A stretch of 12,838 nucleotides of DNA from Candidatus Methylomirabilota bacterium (GCA_016209725.1 JACQVO010000213.1:1-12838); one strand, 5' to 3'. Positions 7,186-12,838 are shown, counted from the first letter of the stretch. The notes: generated from the sequence alone by a model not told the origin. Program-made: numbers and translations.

Positions 7186-7871
7186 CTGCCCGCTTTCGGC
7201 GCGGTCTGGGCCTTCATCTGCGCCAGGATCTTCTGCATCTCCTGTTTCGCCGTTTTCCTCACCCATTCGTTGTCGGACCCCTCGTACATGGCATTCCAGA
7301 GCTCGAATGCGGTCTCGAGGGATCCGGTCTTCGTGTACAGCCGGGCCATGAAGCGGGGGACATAGTGGGGACGCCCGGGCAGGCGGTCGGTCACCTCCCA
7401 CCAGCGAAGCGCCTGGGCCTCGTCCTTGAGGTCCAGGAAGTATAAGCGTCCCAGATCATACGGCAGTTCCCAGCGCTGCGGGTTCGCCGCAATCCCCTTC
7501 TCGTAGATGGCGATGGCCTCGGGGAACCGTTTGCCGATGGCGAGAAACAGCCCGCCGATCTGGTAGGCGTCGATGAAGTGCGGGTCGAGGCTGGTGACGA
7601 GGTCCACCAGTCCGTACAGATGCGGAATTTGCTCGTCGGTCTGGAGGTGCGCGCCGAAGTACTGGATGGTCCGAAGCCAGTACAGGTCTGCCGCCAAGGG
7701 GTGGAAGCCGAGCAGAAGCGGACGGAGGATGCTGGCCCGCAGCAGGACGGGGGCAGGTCCCACACCCCCCTCGGCGGGCGGAGCGCGGCGCTCCAGGGCG
7801 AGGGAGAGGGGGACGACAGCGATCATGGCTGCCACGGTGAGGGTGGCGCCGAGGACTCCCCGCCGGCTCAC
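7182..7871 (-). CDS. Membrane-anchored TPR protein linked to the ABC transporter
   Basis: This 229-residue protein begins with a basic tip and a hydrophobic stretch (about residues 6-26). It is either an uncleaved anchor or a signal peptide; no lipobox Cys is present. After it comes LLGFHPLAADLYWLRTIQYFG, a segment I associate with TPR proteins encoded beside ABC transporters in deltaproteobacterial-type genomes. TPR-like helical pairs run from about 80 to 200 (for example FPEAIAIYEKGIAANPQ and EAQALRWWEVTDRLPG). The protein should sit on the periplasmic face. The GTG start overlaps the permease stop as GTGA, and its own stop overlaps the next gene as ATGA. The product is thus co-translated with the permease and the GT-C enzyme, which suggests a scaffold joining them. 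In M. xanthus the pilG gene beside pilH and pilI encodes a protein needed for pilus assembly; whether this is its equivalent cannot be told. Confidence 0.83.
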   Translation of the reverse strand: MSRRGVLGATLTVAAMIAVVPLSLALERRAPPAEGGVGPAPVLLRASILRPLLLGFHPLAADLYWLRTIQYFGAHLQTDEQIPHLYGLVDLVTSLDPHFIDAYQIGGLFLAIGKRFPEAIAIYEKGIAANPQRWELPYDLGRLYFLDLKDEAQALRWWEVTDRLPGRPHYVPRFMARLYTKTGSLETAFELWNAMYEGSDNEWVRKTAKQEMQKILAQMKAQTAPKAGR

Positions 7872-8632
7872 TTCAAGTCCTGTCGTGCGAAAATAGCCAT
7901 CGCCGCGGCCAGGAACAGGATGAGGTAGGCCCCGCCGTACAGGAGGGCCAGGGGGATGTAGCCGGTCCCGAGCGGCAGGGCGTGTACGCTGGCTTCACTG
8001 ATGTTGAAGCGGGCAAGATTCGGGAAGACGTAGGAGAGGCCGGTGGCCAAGGCTCGAAGGCCGGCGCCTCCGAACTGTTCTGCAAAGGCCCGCAGGTCTC
8101 CGATCAGCCTCCCGATCACGAAGACGGACAGGGTAAAGATGGCGCTCAGCGTGGGGGTCGTGAACGCCGAGAACAGGATCGCCGCCGCCGTCAGGAGCAG
8201 GAGCTCGACATAGGCCAGCAGGACTGCCGGCAGAAGCTCGGGACTCCAGCGCCCCTCCAAGAGCCACGCCAGACTGAGGAGGCCCACGGTCATGACCGCC
8301 ACGTTGACCAGGAGCGTAAGCCCGAGGCCGCAGAATTTCCCGAGGATGAACTCGGCTCGGCAAATGGGCCGGGCCATGATCGTGTAGATCGTCCTCCGGT
8401 CGATCTCCCGGGAGACCAGCCCGACCCCGATGAAGACCGCGATCAGGACCCCCACCAGGGAAATCGCCCCGAGCCCCAGATCCTTGACGATCTTCGCCTC
8501 TCCCCCCACCGAGAGCCTCACCAGGACTATGGAGCTTCCGATCATGGCGAGGGCGAAGGCCAGTAGGCTGTACAGGATGCGGTCCCGCACCGCCTCGGTG
8601 AACGCCATGAAGGCGATGGCGACGATCCTCAT
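7868..8632 (-). CDS. ABC-2 type transporter permease (NosY/PilI-like)
   Basis: This 254-residue protein has about six hydrophobic segments and the ABC-2 hallmark in the first cytoplasmic loop, REIDRRTIYTIMARPICRAE at about 75-94. That loop is where such permeases contact their ATPase. It forms the membrane part of an exporter with the ATPase encoded immediately upstream. Start and stop are both set by 4-nt overlaps: ATGA with the ATPase gene and GTGA with the TPR gene. By family and position it resembles pilI of the M. xanthus pilGHI cluster, where the transporter is required for type IV pilus formation. The transported substrate there, and here, is unknown. A NosY-like carrier of other function remains possible, but the neighbouring pilins and PilD argue for a pilus role. 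Confidence 0.88.
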   Translation of the reverse strand: MRIVAIAFMAFTEAVRDRILYSLLAFALAMIGSSIVLVRLSVGGEAKIVKDLGLGAISLVGVLIAVFIGVGLVSREIDRRTIYTIMARPICRAEFILGKFCGLGLTLLVNVAVMTVGLLSLAWLLEGRWSPELLPAVLLAYVELLLLTAAAILFSAFTTPTLSAIFTLSVFVIGRLIGDLRAFAEQFGGAGLRALATGLSYVFPNLARFNISEASVHALPLGTGYIPLALLYGGAYLILFLAAAMAIFARQDLK

Positions 8633-9564
8633 CGGCGCGCTCCGGCCCGGACCTCGGCCAGGAACAGCTCCTCCAGGCCTCGCTTCTGTGGCGTGACGGA
8701 TGCGATTCGCCCCCCGGCTTCCAGCACCCGGCGGAGCAGTTTGTCCACCTCCACGTCCCCCCGGAGCCGGAACAGGGCACGCCCCCCCTGCACGAGAGGG
8801 GGCGCCAGGGCGAGGACGCCCAGCTCCTCGACAATCGGCTCCGGCAGGCCGACCGCAGTCACCTCGACCGACTCCACTTCCGTCCCCAGCAGTTCGTCCA
8901 GGCGACCGACACGGGCCAGCCGGCCGCCCAACAGGATGCCCACCCGGTCGCAGATCATCTCCACGTCCGGGATGATGTGGGAGCTGAAGAACACCGTACG
9001 TCCCTCAGCGCGAAGGCGGAGAATGATATCCCGCACCTCTTTCCGGCCGATGGGATCCAGGCCGGACATGGGTTCATCCAGGATCACGAGGGGAGGATCA
9101 CCCAGGAGGGCTTGCGCGAGGCCGATGCGCTGCAGCATGCCCTTGGAGTACTTGCGGAGCTGCATGCGGCCCGCTCCCATGAGACCCACTTGGTCCAGCA
9201 GGGCGGCAATCTGCTCGCGGGCGCGACGCCGAGGGATCCCGGCCAGGCGCGCCCCGTAGGCCAAGAACTCCTCGCCGGTCAGATAGTCGTAGAAGCTCGG
9301 GTTCTCGGGGAGGAACCCCACGGCCGCCCGCACTTCGGGGTCCCCAACCTCCTGTTCCAGCAGCCAGGCCCGCCCGGCCGAAGGAAGGACCAAGCCCAGG
9401 AGGAGCTTCAATGTCGTGGTCTTCCCCGCCCCGTTCGGACCCAGGTAACCAAAGGTCTCCCCCGCCTCGACCGTCAGGTCGAGGGCATGCAAGACACGAG
9501 TGCGCCGGCGCCAGAAGCCCAGGCGATAATCCTTGCAAAGGCCTTCGGTCTTGATTGCCAGCAT
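8629..9564 (-). CDS. ABC transporter ATP-binding protein (PilH-like)
   Basis: This is a complete single ATPase domain. From ATG 9564 (311 residues) it shows Walker A GPNGAGKTT at 42-50, signature YSKGM at 139-143, Walker B LVILDEP at 159-165, D-loop SGLD, and the switch His196 in FFSSHI. The Q-loop position reads GFLPENPSFYDYLTG, with Glu-Asn in place of Gln. The C-terminal 90 residues form a regulatory tail typical of ABC-2 exporters. The frame is open to GTG 9615, but the sigma-70 promoter at 9620-9649 would start transcription at about 9612-9614, inside that GTG. ATG 9564 with AGAGGA upstream is therefore chosen, leaving a leader of about 49 nt. Its stop overlaps the permease start as ATGA. 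By context it is a counterpart of PilH, the ABC ATPase needed for pilus assembly in M. xanthus. Confidence 0.9.
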   Translation of the reverse strand: MLAIKTEGLCKDYRLGFWRRRTRVLHALDLTVEAGETFGYLGPNGAGKTTTLKLLLGLVLPSAGRAWLLEQEVGDPEVRAAVGFLPENPSFYDYLTGEEFLAYGARLAGIPRRRAREQIAALLDQVGLMGAGRMQLRKYSKGMLQRIGLAQALLGDPPLVILDEPMSGLDPIGRKEVRDIILRLRAEGRTVFFSSHIIPDVEMICDRVGILLGGRLARVGRLDELLGTEVESVEVTAVGLPEPIVEELGVLALAPPLVQGGRALFRLRGDVEVDKLLRRVLEAGGRIASVTPQKRGLEELFLAEVRAGARR

Positions 9565-9619
9565 CGCGGCGCGTCCTCTGGTGGCCCCGCCCACGGGGGG
9601 TTCAACGGAAGGCACGCTG

Positions 9620-9649
9620 ATTGTAGGGGTGAGCGCAAGCGGCTGTCAA
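9620..9649 (-). promoter_or_regulatory. Near-consensus sigma-70 promoter driving the ABC-TPR-GT genes
   Basis: On the minus strand, TTGACA (9644-9649, 6 of 6) is separated by 18 bp from TACAAT (9620-9625, 5 of 6). The TGA stop of the upstream GT-C/TPR gene lies inside the -35 box. Transcription would begin near 9612-9614, giving a leader of about 49 nt before the ATPase ATG at 9564. This lets the ABC transporter, TPR, GT-C, SpeE-like and PilD genes be expressed independently of the sigma-54 pilin promoters. Confidence 0.75.
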
Positions 9650-11307
9650 GGCGCCCGACCCCCACGTCCGAGGGTGTCGAGCAGCGCCCGCGCCTCGCCC
9701 GCGCCTCGCCCGTTCGGCATAAGGCTCAGGGCACGGGCCAGGTGGACGCGGGCCCGGTCGGGATCACCGCCCGGGCCGAGGAGAAGACGGCCGAGGTGCC
9801 GATGGGCGGCGGCATCGTCCGGGATCAGGGTGACAGCCCTTTCCAGCGCGGCCCTCGCCTCCGTGAGACGATTCAGGCGGAACAGGAGGATGCCCAAGTC
9901 ACGGTGCAAAGGGCCGTTCTGCTGCAGGCCGGCAGCGGCCTGTGCTAGGTGTTCTGCAGCCTGGGCGTAGTCACCCCGGTTGGCGAGGATGTACCCCAGC
10001 TCGCCATGGTCCGCTGCGAAGATGAACGGGCCCGGCCCCGGGTGGATAATCACGGCCAAGGTCGCCGCGGCAGCAATCGCCGCTCCGGCCCGACCCCACT
10101 CTCGGGCACCGATCCACCGAAAAATGGCCAGGAGACCGGCCGCCGTGAACAGGAGGAGCGGGACGATGAGCGAAAGCCTCCACCGCGCAATGATGAAGAA
10201 CGCCACCACCGACAGATAATACATGCTCAGGAAGGCGTAGAGGTGAGCCAGGCCGCGTGCGTGCCTTCGCGTTGCCCACAAGCCGACGGCGGCCAGAGGC
10301 ACGGCAAGCCAGAAGGGCAGCCATGGCAGCCCCAGGACAGCGGAGTGCTCCCGGGCGAGGTAATAGCTCACGTTCTGTGGCGGCTCGAAACCCCACCAGA
10401 ACAGCACGGCCTTCCGGGCTTGATGTCGCCAGAAGGCGGTGGAGGTGAGCGGCATCAGCGGTTCCTTCGGATAGACGAAGTTCAATGGGGGGGAGTCAAA
10501 GCTGTTGGCAATGCGGAACGTCTCCGGGCCCGCCGCCGACACCAGGACCGCCTCTCCCCCCACCGCCCAGTTGCGCGCCGTGGCAGGCGCAATCGTGAAA
10601 ATCACCCCGGCGGCAAAGGCGATGGCCGCTCGCCGGACCGGGGACCAATCCAGGCGCTCATCGGGTCGGCGAAGCAGCACGGGGAGCAGCCCCCACAGCG
10701 CGGCCACGCCCAGCAAGAAGTTCGGCCGGGCGAGGCATCCGAGGCCCCCCACGACCCCGGCGCCAAGCCAGCGGGGGAACGTCGGGCGTTCCCGCGCCCC
10801 TGTGACCGCCAAGAGGATCGCCAGTGCCAGGAAGACCTCCAGGGTCGTGCTCACGAAGATCCCGGTGTAGAAGATGGCCGGACCATAGACCGCCCCCAGG
10901 AGGCCGGCCGTGAGGCCCGTGGCCTCGTCCAAGAGCCGCCGCCCGACGAGGTACAAGAGGGCGCAGGTCACGGCGCCAAGGGCCGCCTGAGCCACGGCGG
11001 CTCCCAGCAGGTTGCTCCGACCGACCAGCGCAAGGACGCCCCCCAGGCTATATGGGAACAGCGGTGCCCACCAGAACGGGCCGCTGCCGCGGCCGAGGAG
11101 GTCTCCGCCGGAGATGCGCTGGGCCCAGCGCACGAGGAACTCCATGTCGGTACCTGGGACCAGGTTGACATCGAACAGGGGCTGGGGGGCGAATTCGAGG
11201 ACGAAGATCAGCCGCACCAGCAGGGCGAGGAGTCCGACGAAGAGAGCCCGGGCCAGGACAGCTTGGCCCGGGCGCAGGTTCATGGGACGGAGCGCCACGG
11301 GCAACAT
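9646..11307 (-). CDS. GT-C (PMT_2/ArnT-type) glycosyltransferase with C-terminal TPRs
   Basis: This 553-residue polytopic protein has an N-terminal membrane segment (about 15-38), then VPGTDMEFLVRWA (50-62) in the first outer loop. Asp54 is in the usual GT-C catalytic position. ARPNFLLG (193-200), ARNW (244-247) and ARWRLSLIVPLLLF (374-387) are patterns of the PMT_2/ArnT-like group. After the last membrane segment (about 405-421), residues 430-545 form about three TPRs (for example GDYAQAAEHLAQAAAG and LTEARAALERAVTLIPDD). It should act in the periplasm on a lipid-linked sugar donor. The gene starts 9 bp after the second pilin stop, so it very probably shares the pilin transcript, which makes a pilin or pilus-bound acceptor attractive. 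The start is uncertain: neither ATG 11307 nor ATG 11283 has a Shine-Dalgarno, so coupling to the pilin stop is likely. Confidence 0.85.
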   Translation of the reverse strand: MLPVALRPMNLRPGQAVLARALFVGLLALLVRLIFVLEFAPQPLFDVNLVPGTDMEFLVRWAQRISGGDLLGRGSGPFWWAPLFPYSLGGVLALVGRSNLLGAAVAQAALGAVTCALLYLVGRRLLDEATGLTAGLLGAVYGPAIFYTGIFVSTTLEVFLALAILLAVTGARERPTFPRWLGAGVVGGLGCLARPNFLLGVAALWGLLPVLLRRPDERLDWSPVRRAAIAFAAGVIFTIAPATARNWAVGGEAVLVSAAGPETFRIANSFDSPPLNFVYPKEPLMPLTSTAFWRHQARKAVLFWWGFEPPQNVSYYLAREHSAVLGLPWLPFWLAVPLAAVGLWATRRHARGLAHLYAFLSMYYLSVVAFFIIARWRLSLIVPLLLFTAAGLLAIFRWIGAREWGRAGAAIAAAATLAVIIHPGPGPFIFAADHGELGYILANRGDYAQAAEHLAQAAAGLQQNGPLHRDLGILLFRLNRLTEARAALERAVTLIPDDAAAHRHLGRLLLGPGGDPDRARVHLARALSLMPNGRGAGEARALLDTLGRGGRAP

Positions 11308-11316
11308 GAGGAGGGA

Positions 11317-11754
11317 TCAGCGACCGGACCAAGCGCCGTAGACCGAGGAGTACCCGATGGAGCCGCCGAAGCCCGTGTCAGGCACGAAGGGGACGGGGTA
11401 CGTCCCGGCCTGGCTGGCGCCTTTGCTGAAGATGTATACATCGTCGGCGACTCCGACCGACTGTTGTGCCGCGAGGACAGGGGCAAGCTCGTAGGCCACA
11501 CCCCAGGGGTCGAGTGGGGTGACATTGGGGTATCCGGCATCGCGGAGGGCAGCCAGGGAGGAGGGATATTTCCCCTTATCCACGCCGTAGAGGACCGCGT
11601 TGCTCGTTGCCGTCTTCGTCTCGGAAGCCGCCTTGGCATAGCGGGCGCGCCGTTGGGCCTCGAGAACGTTAGGAATGGCGATAGCCGCCAAGATACTGAT
11701 TATTGCGACCACGATGAGCAGTTCAATGAGCGTGAAGCCCTTCGGCGATCGCAC
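11317..11754 (-). CDS. Type IV pilin-like protein, second copy
   Basis: This 145-residue prepilin has the very short leader MRSPKG, cleaved before Phe7. FTLIELLIVVAII then begins the mature N-terminal helix, with the conserved Glu5 as Glu11. The globular part holds LDPWGVAYEL (81-90), a DPWG turn also seen in GspG-type pseudopilins, and ends in GGSIGYSSVYGAWSG. The GTG start at 11754 is chosen because GGAGGT lies 6 nt upstream. The frame is open to 11901, but that extension crosses a terminator, a tandem repeat and the sigma-54 element, and no class III leader has such a length. It is a clear paralogue of the pilin upstream, with the same helix, DPWG turn and C-terminal motif, but it has no cysteine. 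It is probably cotranscribed with the GT-C/TPR gene 9 bp downstream. Whether it is the major or a minor pilin cannot be decided here. Confidence 0.92.
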   Translation of the reverse strand: MRSPKGFTLIELLIVVAIISILAAIAIPNVLEAQRRARYAKAASETKTATSNAVLYGVDKGKYPSSLAALRDAGYPNVTPLDPWGVAYELAPVLAAQQSVGVADDVYIFSKGASQAGTYPVPFVPDTGFGGSIGYSSVYGAWSGR

Positions 11755-11760
11755 TTCGTC

Positions 11761-11766
11761 ACCTCC
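11761..11766 (-). promoter_or_regulatory. Ribosome binding site that fixes the second pilin start
   Basis: GGAGGT lies 6 nt before GTG 11754 and only a few nucleotides after the start site predicted from the sigma-54 element at 11780-11795. It decides for the short class III leader over the longer open frame. Confidence 0.8.
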
Positions 11767-11779
11767 AGGCTGGAGCCTA

Positions 11780-11795
11780 AGCAAGTCGGATGCCA
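11780..11795 (-). promoter_or_regulatory. Sigma-54 (-24/-12) promoter of the second pilin
   Basis: The minus strand reads TGGCATCCGACTTGCT, which has the obligatory GG-N10-GC spacing. It matches 10 of the 12 fixed positions of TGGCACG-N4-TTGCW. Transcription would start near 11770, giving a leader of about 15 nt that holds GGAGGT. Pilin genes are classical sigma-54 targets activated by PilR. It lies downstream of the terminator at 11871-11908 and of a tandem repeat that may hold activator sites. Confidence 0.75.
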
Positions 11796-11830
11796 GTCTG
11801 GGGCAACCCCGGTCTTTGGACTCCGGAGCC

Positions 11831-11872
11831 TGATGTCCATGGCCTGCAGAATGATGTCCATGGCCTGCAGAA
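11831..11872. repeat. Perfect 21-bp tandem direct repeat, two copies
   Basis: The unit at 11831-11851 is repeated exactly at 11852-11872. Each copy contains TGATGTCC, the palindrome CCATGG and the palindrome CTGCAG. The 21-bp period is two helical turns, so bound proteins would lie on the same face. It sits 36-77 bp upstream of the -24 element of the second pilin, a plausible place for a sigma-54 activator. The copies could equally be a chance recent duplication. Confidence 0.8.
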
Positions 11873-11908
11873 AAGGTACGGGCAGATGGCTGGCCAGCCA
11901 CCTGCCCG
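11871..11908 (-). terminator. Rho-independent terminator after the first pilin
   Basis: On the minus strand, CGGGCAGGTGGCTGG pairs with CCAGCCATCTGCCCG (11879-11908): 15 potential pairs with one G-U, the innermost pairs opening into a small loop. TACCTTTT follows. The stem starts 33 nt after the first pilin stop. The short T run suggests partial read-through, which would give much first-pilin mRNA and less of the genes downstream. Confidence 0.72.
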
Positions 11909-11940
11909 TCGACAGGGAGATGGAGAGGACGTGCGGGGGG

Positions 11941-12426
11941 TTAGTCCCCTACCCACGCCCCGTACATAGCGGAGTAACCCACGCTTCCGCCAGAGCCGCT
12001 GACCGGGATGCGTGCAGCATCACCCGACAAGGCATTCGCCGCGGGGCAATCAGTACCTAAGGCTCCGTTGCTCGCGCCCCGGCTGCACGTCCAGACATCT
12101 TGATTTGTCGCGGGGATCAGTGTGCCGGTCGTGTCGAAGAGCTTATACCCATTGCCCCACGGGTCGTTGTTGGGTACGTTCGCATAACCTGCCGACCGCA
12201 AGATGTCCAAGCTCGCCGGATACACGTTCTTGTCGTTGGCGTAGACGATCATTTGTGTCGTCGCCGTCTTCGTGTCCGCGGCTGACCGAGAGTACCTCGA
12301 CCGCCTCTGAGCGCTGAGGAGGTTCGGGATGGCGATGGCAGCCAGGATGCCGATGATCGCGACGACGATCAACAGCTCGATCAGAGTGAAGCCTTTGACC
12401 TTTTTCCGGATCAGCGATTTCCTCAT
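11941..12426 (-). CDS. Type IV pilin-like protein, first copy
   Basis: This 161-residue prepilin has a basic 12-residue leader MRKSLIRKKVKG, cleaved before Phe13. FTLIELLIVVAII follows with the conserved Glu5 as Glu17. The mature protein is about 149 residues: the N-terminal helix, RRSRYSRSAADTKTAT, NNDPWGNGYKLF (86-97), and a C-terminal GGSVGYSAMYGAWVG. Cys114 and Cys127 could form a disulfide across a D-region-like loop absent from the second pilin. The start is secure: AAGGAGG ends 7 nt before ATG 12426. Upstream is a sigma-54 promoter with IHF-like and enhancer-like sites; downstream is a strong terminator. This is what a highly expressed major pilin would have. Short GspG-like pilins with the DPWG turn are also found among type II secretion pseudopilins, so a pseudopilus cannot be fully excluded. 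The PilHI-PilD context favours type IV pili. Confidence 0.93.
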   Translation of the reverse strand: MRKSLIRKKVKGFTLIELLIVVAIIGILAAIAIPNLLSAQRRSRYSRSAADTKTATTQMIVYANDKNVYPASLDILRSAGYANVPNNDPWGNGYKLFDTTGTLIPATNQDVWTCSRGASNGALGTDCPAANALSGDAARIPVSGSGGSVGYSAMYGAWVGD

Positions 12427-12498
12427 CGAGACGCCTCCTTCTTGTTTGGGGCTACCGATCCACTACCACACGGGTGATACTTCGCTATACGGAAGCTA

Positions 12499-12514
12499 TG
12501 CAGCCATCGTTCCA
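12499..12514 (-). promoter_or_regulatory. Sigma-54 (-24/-12) promoter of the first pilin
   Basis: The minus strand reads TGGAACGATGGCTGCA, with exact GG-N10-GC spacing. It matches 10 of 12 fixed positions of TGGCACG-N4-TTGCW. The start site would be near 12488, giving a leader of about 62 nt to ATG 12426. An IHF-like site (12566-12578) and a GACA/TGTC inverted repeat (12668-12680) lie upstream at the spacing usual for sigma-54 promoters. Confidence 0.7.
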
Positions 12515-12565
12515 GGTCGGATCGCAACAGAATGTCTGGGGGCTTGACCTCGGAATATGAAATAA

Positions 12566-12578
12566 GATCAATGGCTTA
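12566..12578. promoter_or_regulatory. IHF-like binding site
   Basis: The plus strand GATCAATGGCTTA matches 8 of 9 fixed positions of the IHF consensus WATCAA-N4-TTR. It lies about 52-64 bp upstream of the -24 element in AT-rich DNA, between the promoter and the enhancer candidate, where IHF usually bends DNA. Confidence 0.45.
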
Positions 12579-12667
12579 TGCAAGCGAAGGCTGAGGAATA
12601 ACCTTGAACTATGATCGAAAAAACATTGTTTAAAGCCAGTAGCGGCTGAAAACTTTTGCCTGCGTCC

Positions 12668-12680
12668 GACATTATTTGTC
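12668..12680. promoter_or_regulatory. Candidate upstream activator site (GACA-N5-TGTC)
   Basis: GACATTATTTGTC is an inverted repeat with TGTC half-sites, about 155 bp upstream of the -24 element. PilR-type activators have been described to use TGTC-containing half-sites. It lies just after the stop of the gene fragment at the right edge, in non-coding DNA. Evidence is motif and position only. Confidence 0.35.
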
Positions 12681-12687
12681 ACTCTAT

Positions 12688-12838
12688 TTACCGACAGGGT
12701 CCCGGCTCTACGAAGGGAATGTTCTCTAGGAACCAGCCGTCCCCGACAGGGCGAAGATCCGTTCGCGTGCAGCGAGGGGTTCTCCTGCCGTCTAATAGCT
12801 CGAACTCGACCTCGGATCGGAGGCTGACCCGACGTTCC
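12688..12838 (-). CDS. C-terminal fragment of an unidentified protein
   Basis: An open frame enters from the right edge and ends at TAA 12690-12688, giving 49 residues beginning ERRVSLRSEVEFELLDGRR and containing DGWFLENIPFVEPG. The residues look like a real protein (alternating charged and hydrophobic, an RR start, a VEFELLDG strand) and codon third positions are mostly G or C. The pattern RR-x-x-x-R...V-x-F-x-x-x-DG recalls the start of PilZ domains, but the fragment ends before the usual domain end. I do not assign it. It lies upstream of the pilin control region in the same direction. The small frame at 12485-12682 is a different frame and looks random. Confidence 0.45.
   Translation of the reverse strand, partial: ERRVSLRSEVEFELLDGRRTPRCTRTDLRPVGDGWFLENIPFVEPGPCR

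Noticed and set aside
7186..7401. 72-codon N-terminal extension of the TMTC-like protein
   Set aside because: It overlaps the TPR gene entirely and has random composition; ATG 7185 overlaps the TPR stop as ATGA.
9565..9615. GTG 9615 as start of the ABC ATPase
   Set aside because: It coincides with the predicted transcription start and has no ribosome binding site; the ABC fold begins after ATG 9564.
11755..11901. 49-codon N-terminal extension of the second pilin
   Set aside because: It crosses the terminator, the tandem repeat and the sigma-54 promoter; GTG 11754 with GGAGGT gives a proper class III leader.
9949..12060. A 703-codon open frame on the plus strand
   Set aside because: It runs antisense across a glycosyltransferase, both pilins and their control region, with no recognisable domain and biased composition.
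12485..12682. 65-codon open frame on the minus strand upstream of the first pilin
   Set aside because: It covers the sigma-54 and IHF-like sites in AT-rich DNA, lacks a ribosome binding site and looks random.
1..12838. tRNA, rRNA, CRISPR arrays, insertion sequences or attachment sites
   Set aside because: I saw no cloverleaf, rRNA-like segment, spaced repeat array, transposase or long terminal inverted repeat on either strand; a covariance-model scan was not possible.

Overview
The window is GC-rich and every gene I can support reads on the minus strand. So the right edge is upstream and the left edge is downstream. Class III pilin leaders, a PilD-type peptidase, sigma-54 promoter motifs and periplasm-facing GT-C glycosyltransferases point to a Gram-negative bacterium. 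The nearest known layout is the Myxococcus xanthus pilA-pilG-pilH-pilI-pilD segment. A Myxococcota, Desulfobacterota or Methylomirabilota/Rokubacteria-type genome fits best, but this is inference from gene content and base composition. No organism can be named from the sequence.

Layout in the direction of transcription. (a) 12838-12688: the last 49 codons of an unidentified gene. (b) 12687-12427: a relatively AT-rich control region with a sigma-54 -24/-12 element, an IHF-like site and a GACA/TGTC inverted repeat. (c) 12426-11941: the first type IV pilin-like gene, followed by a strong hairpin terminator. (d) 11870-11755: a 21-bp tandem repeat and a second sigma-54 element. (e) 11754-11317: a second, paralogous pilin, and 9 bp later a GT-C glycosyltransferase with a TPR tail (11307-9646). 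(f) A near-consensus sigma-70 promoter whose -35 box contains the stop codon of that gene. (g) Four genes joined by 4-nt overlaps: ABC ATPase (PilH-like), ABC-2 permease (PilI-like), membrane-anchored TPR protein, and a TMTC-like GT-C/TPR protein. (h) A 1093-residue membrane spermidine-synthase-like/TPR fusion, then a prepilin peptidase. (i) About 360 bp of structured intergenic DNA with a promoter and candidate operators. (j) A split UxaA-family (altronate dehydratase or sulfolactate lyase type) enzyme whose large subunit runs off the left edge.

How it may work together: two pilins are made under sigma-54 control, possibly by a PilS/PilR-type pair outside the window. They are processed by the local PilD. 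A PilHI-like ABC transporter with a TPR partner would support pilus assembly or export. Two GT-C/TPR enzymes and the SAM-fold/TPR membrane enzyme look like an envelope or pilin modification module built into the pilus operon. This combination is the most interesting part of the window. The UxaA pair is a separate sugar-acid or sulfonate catabolic unit with its own promoter.
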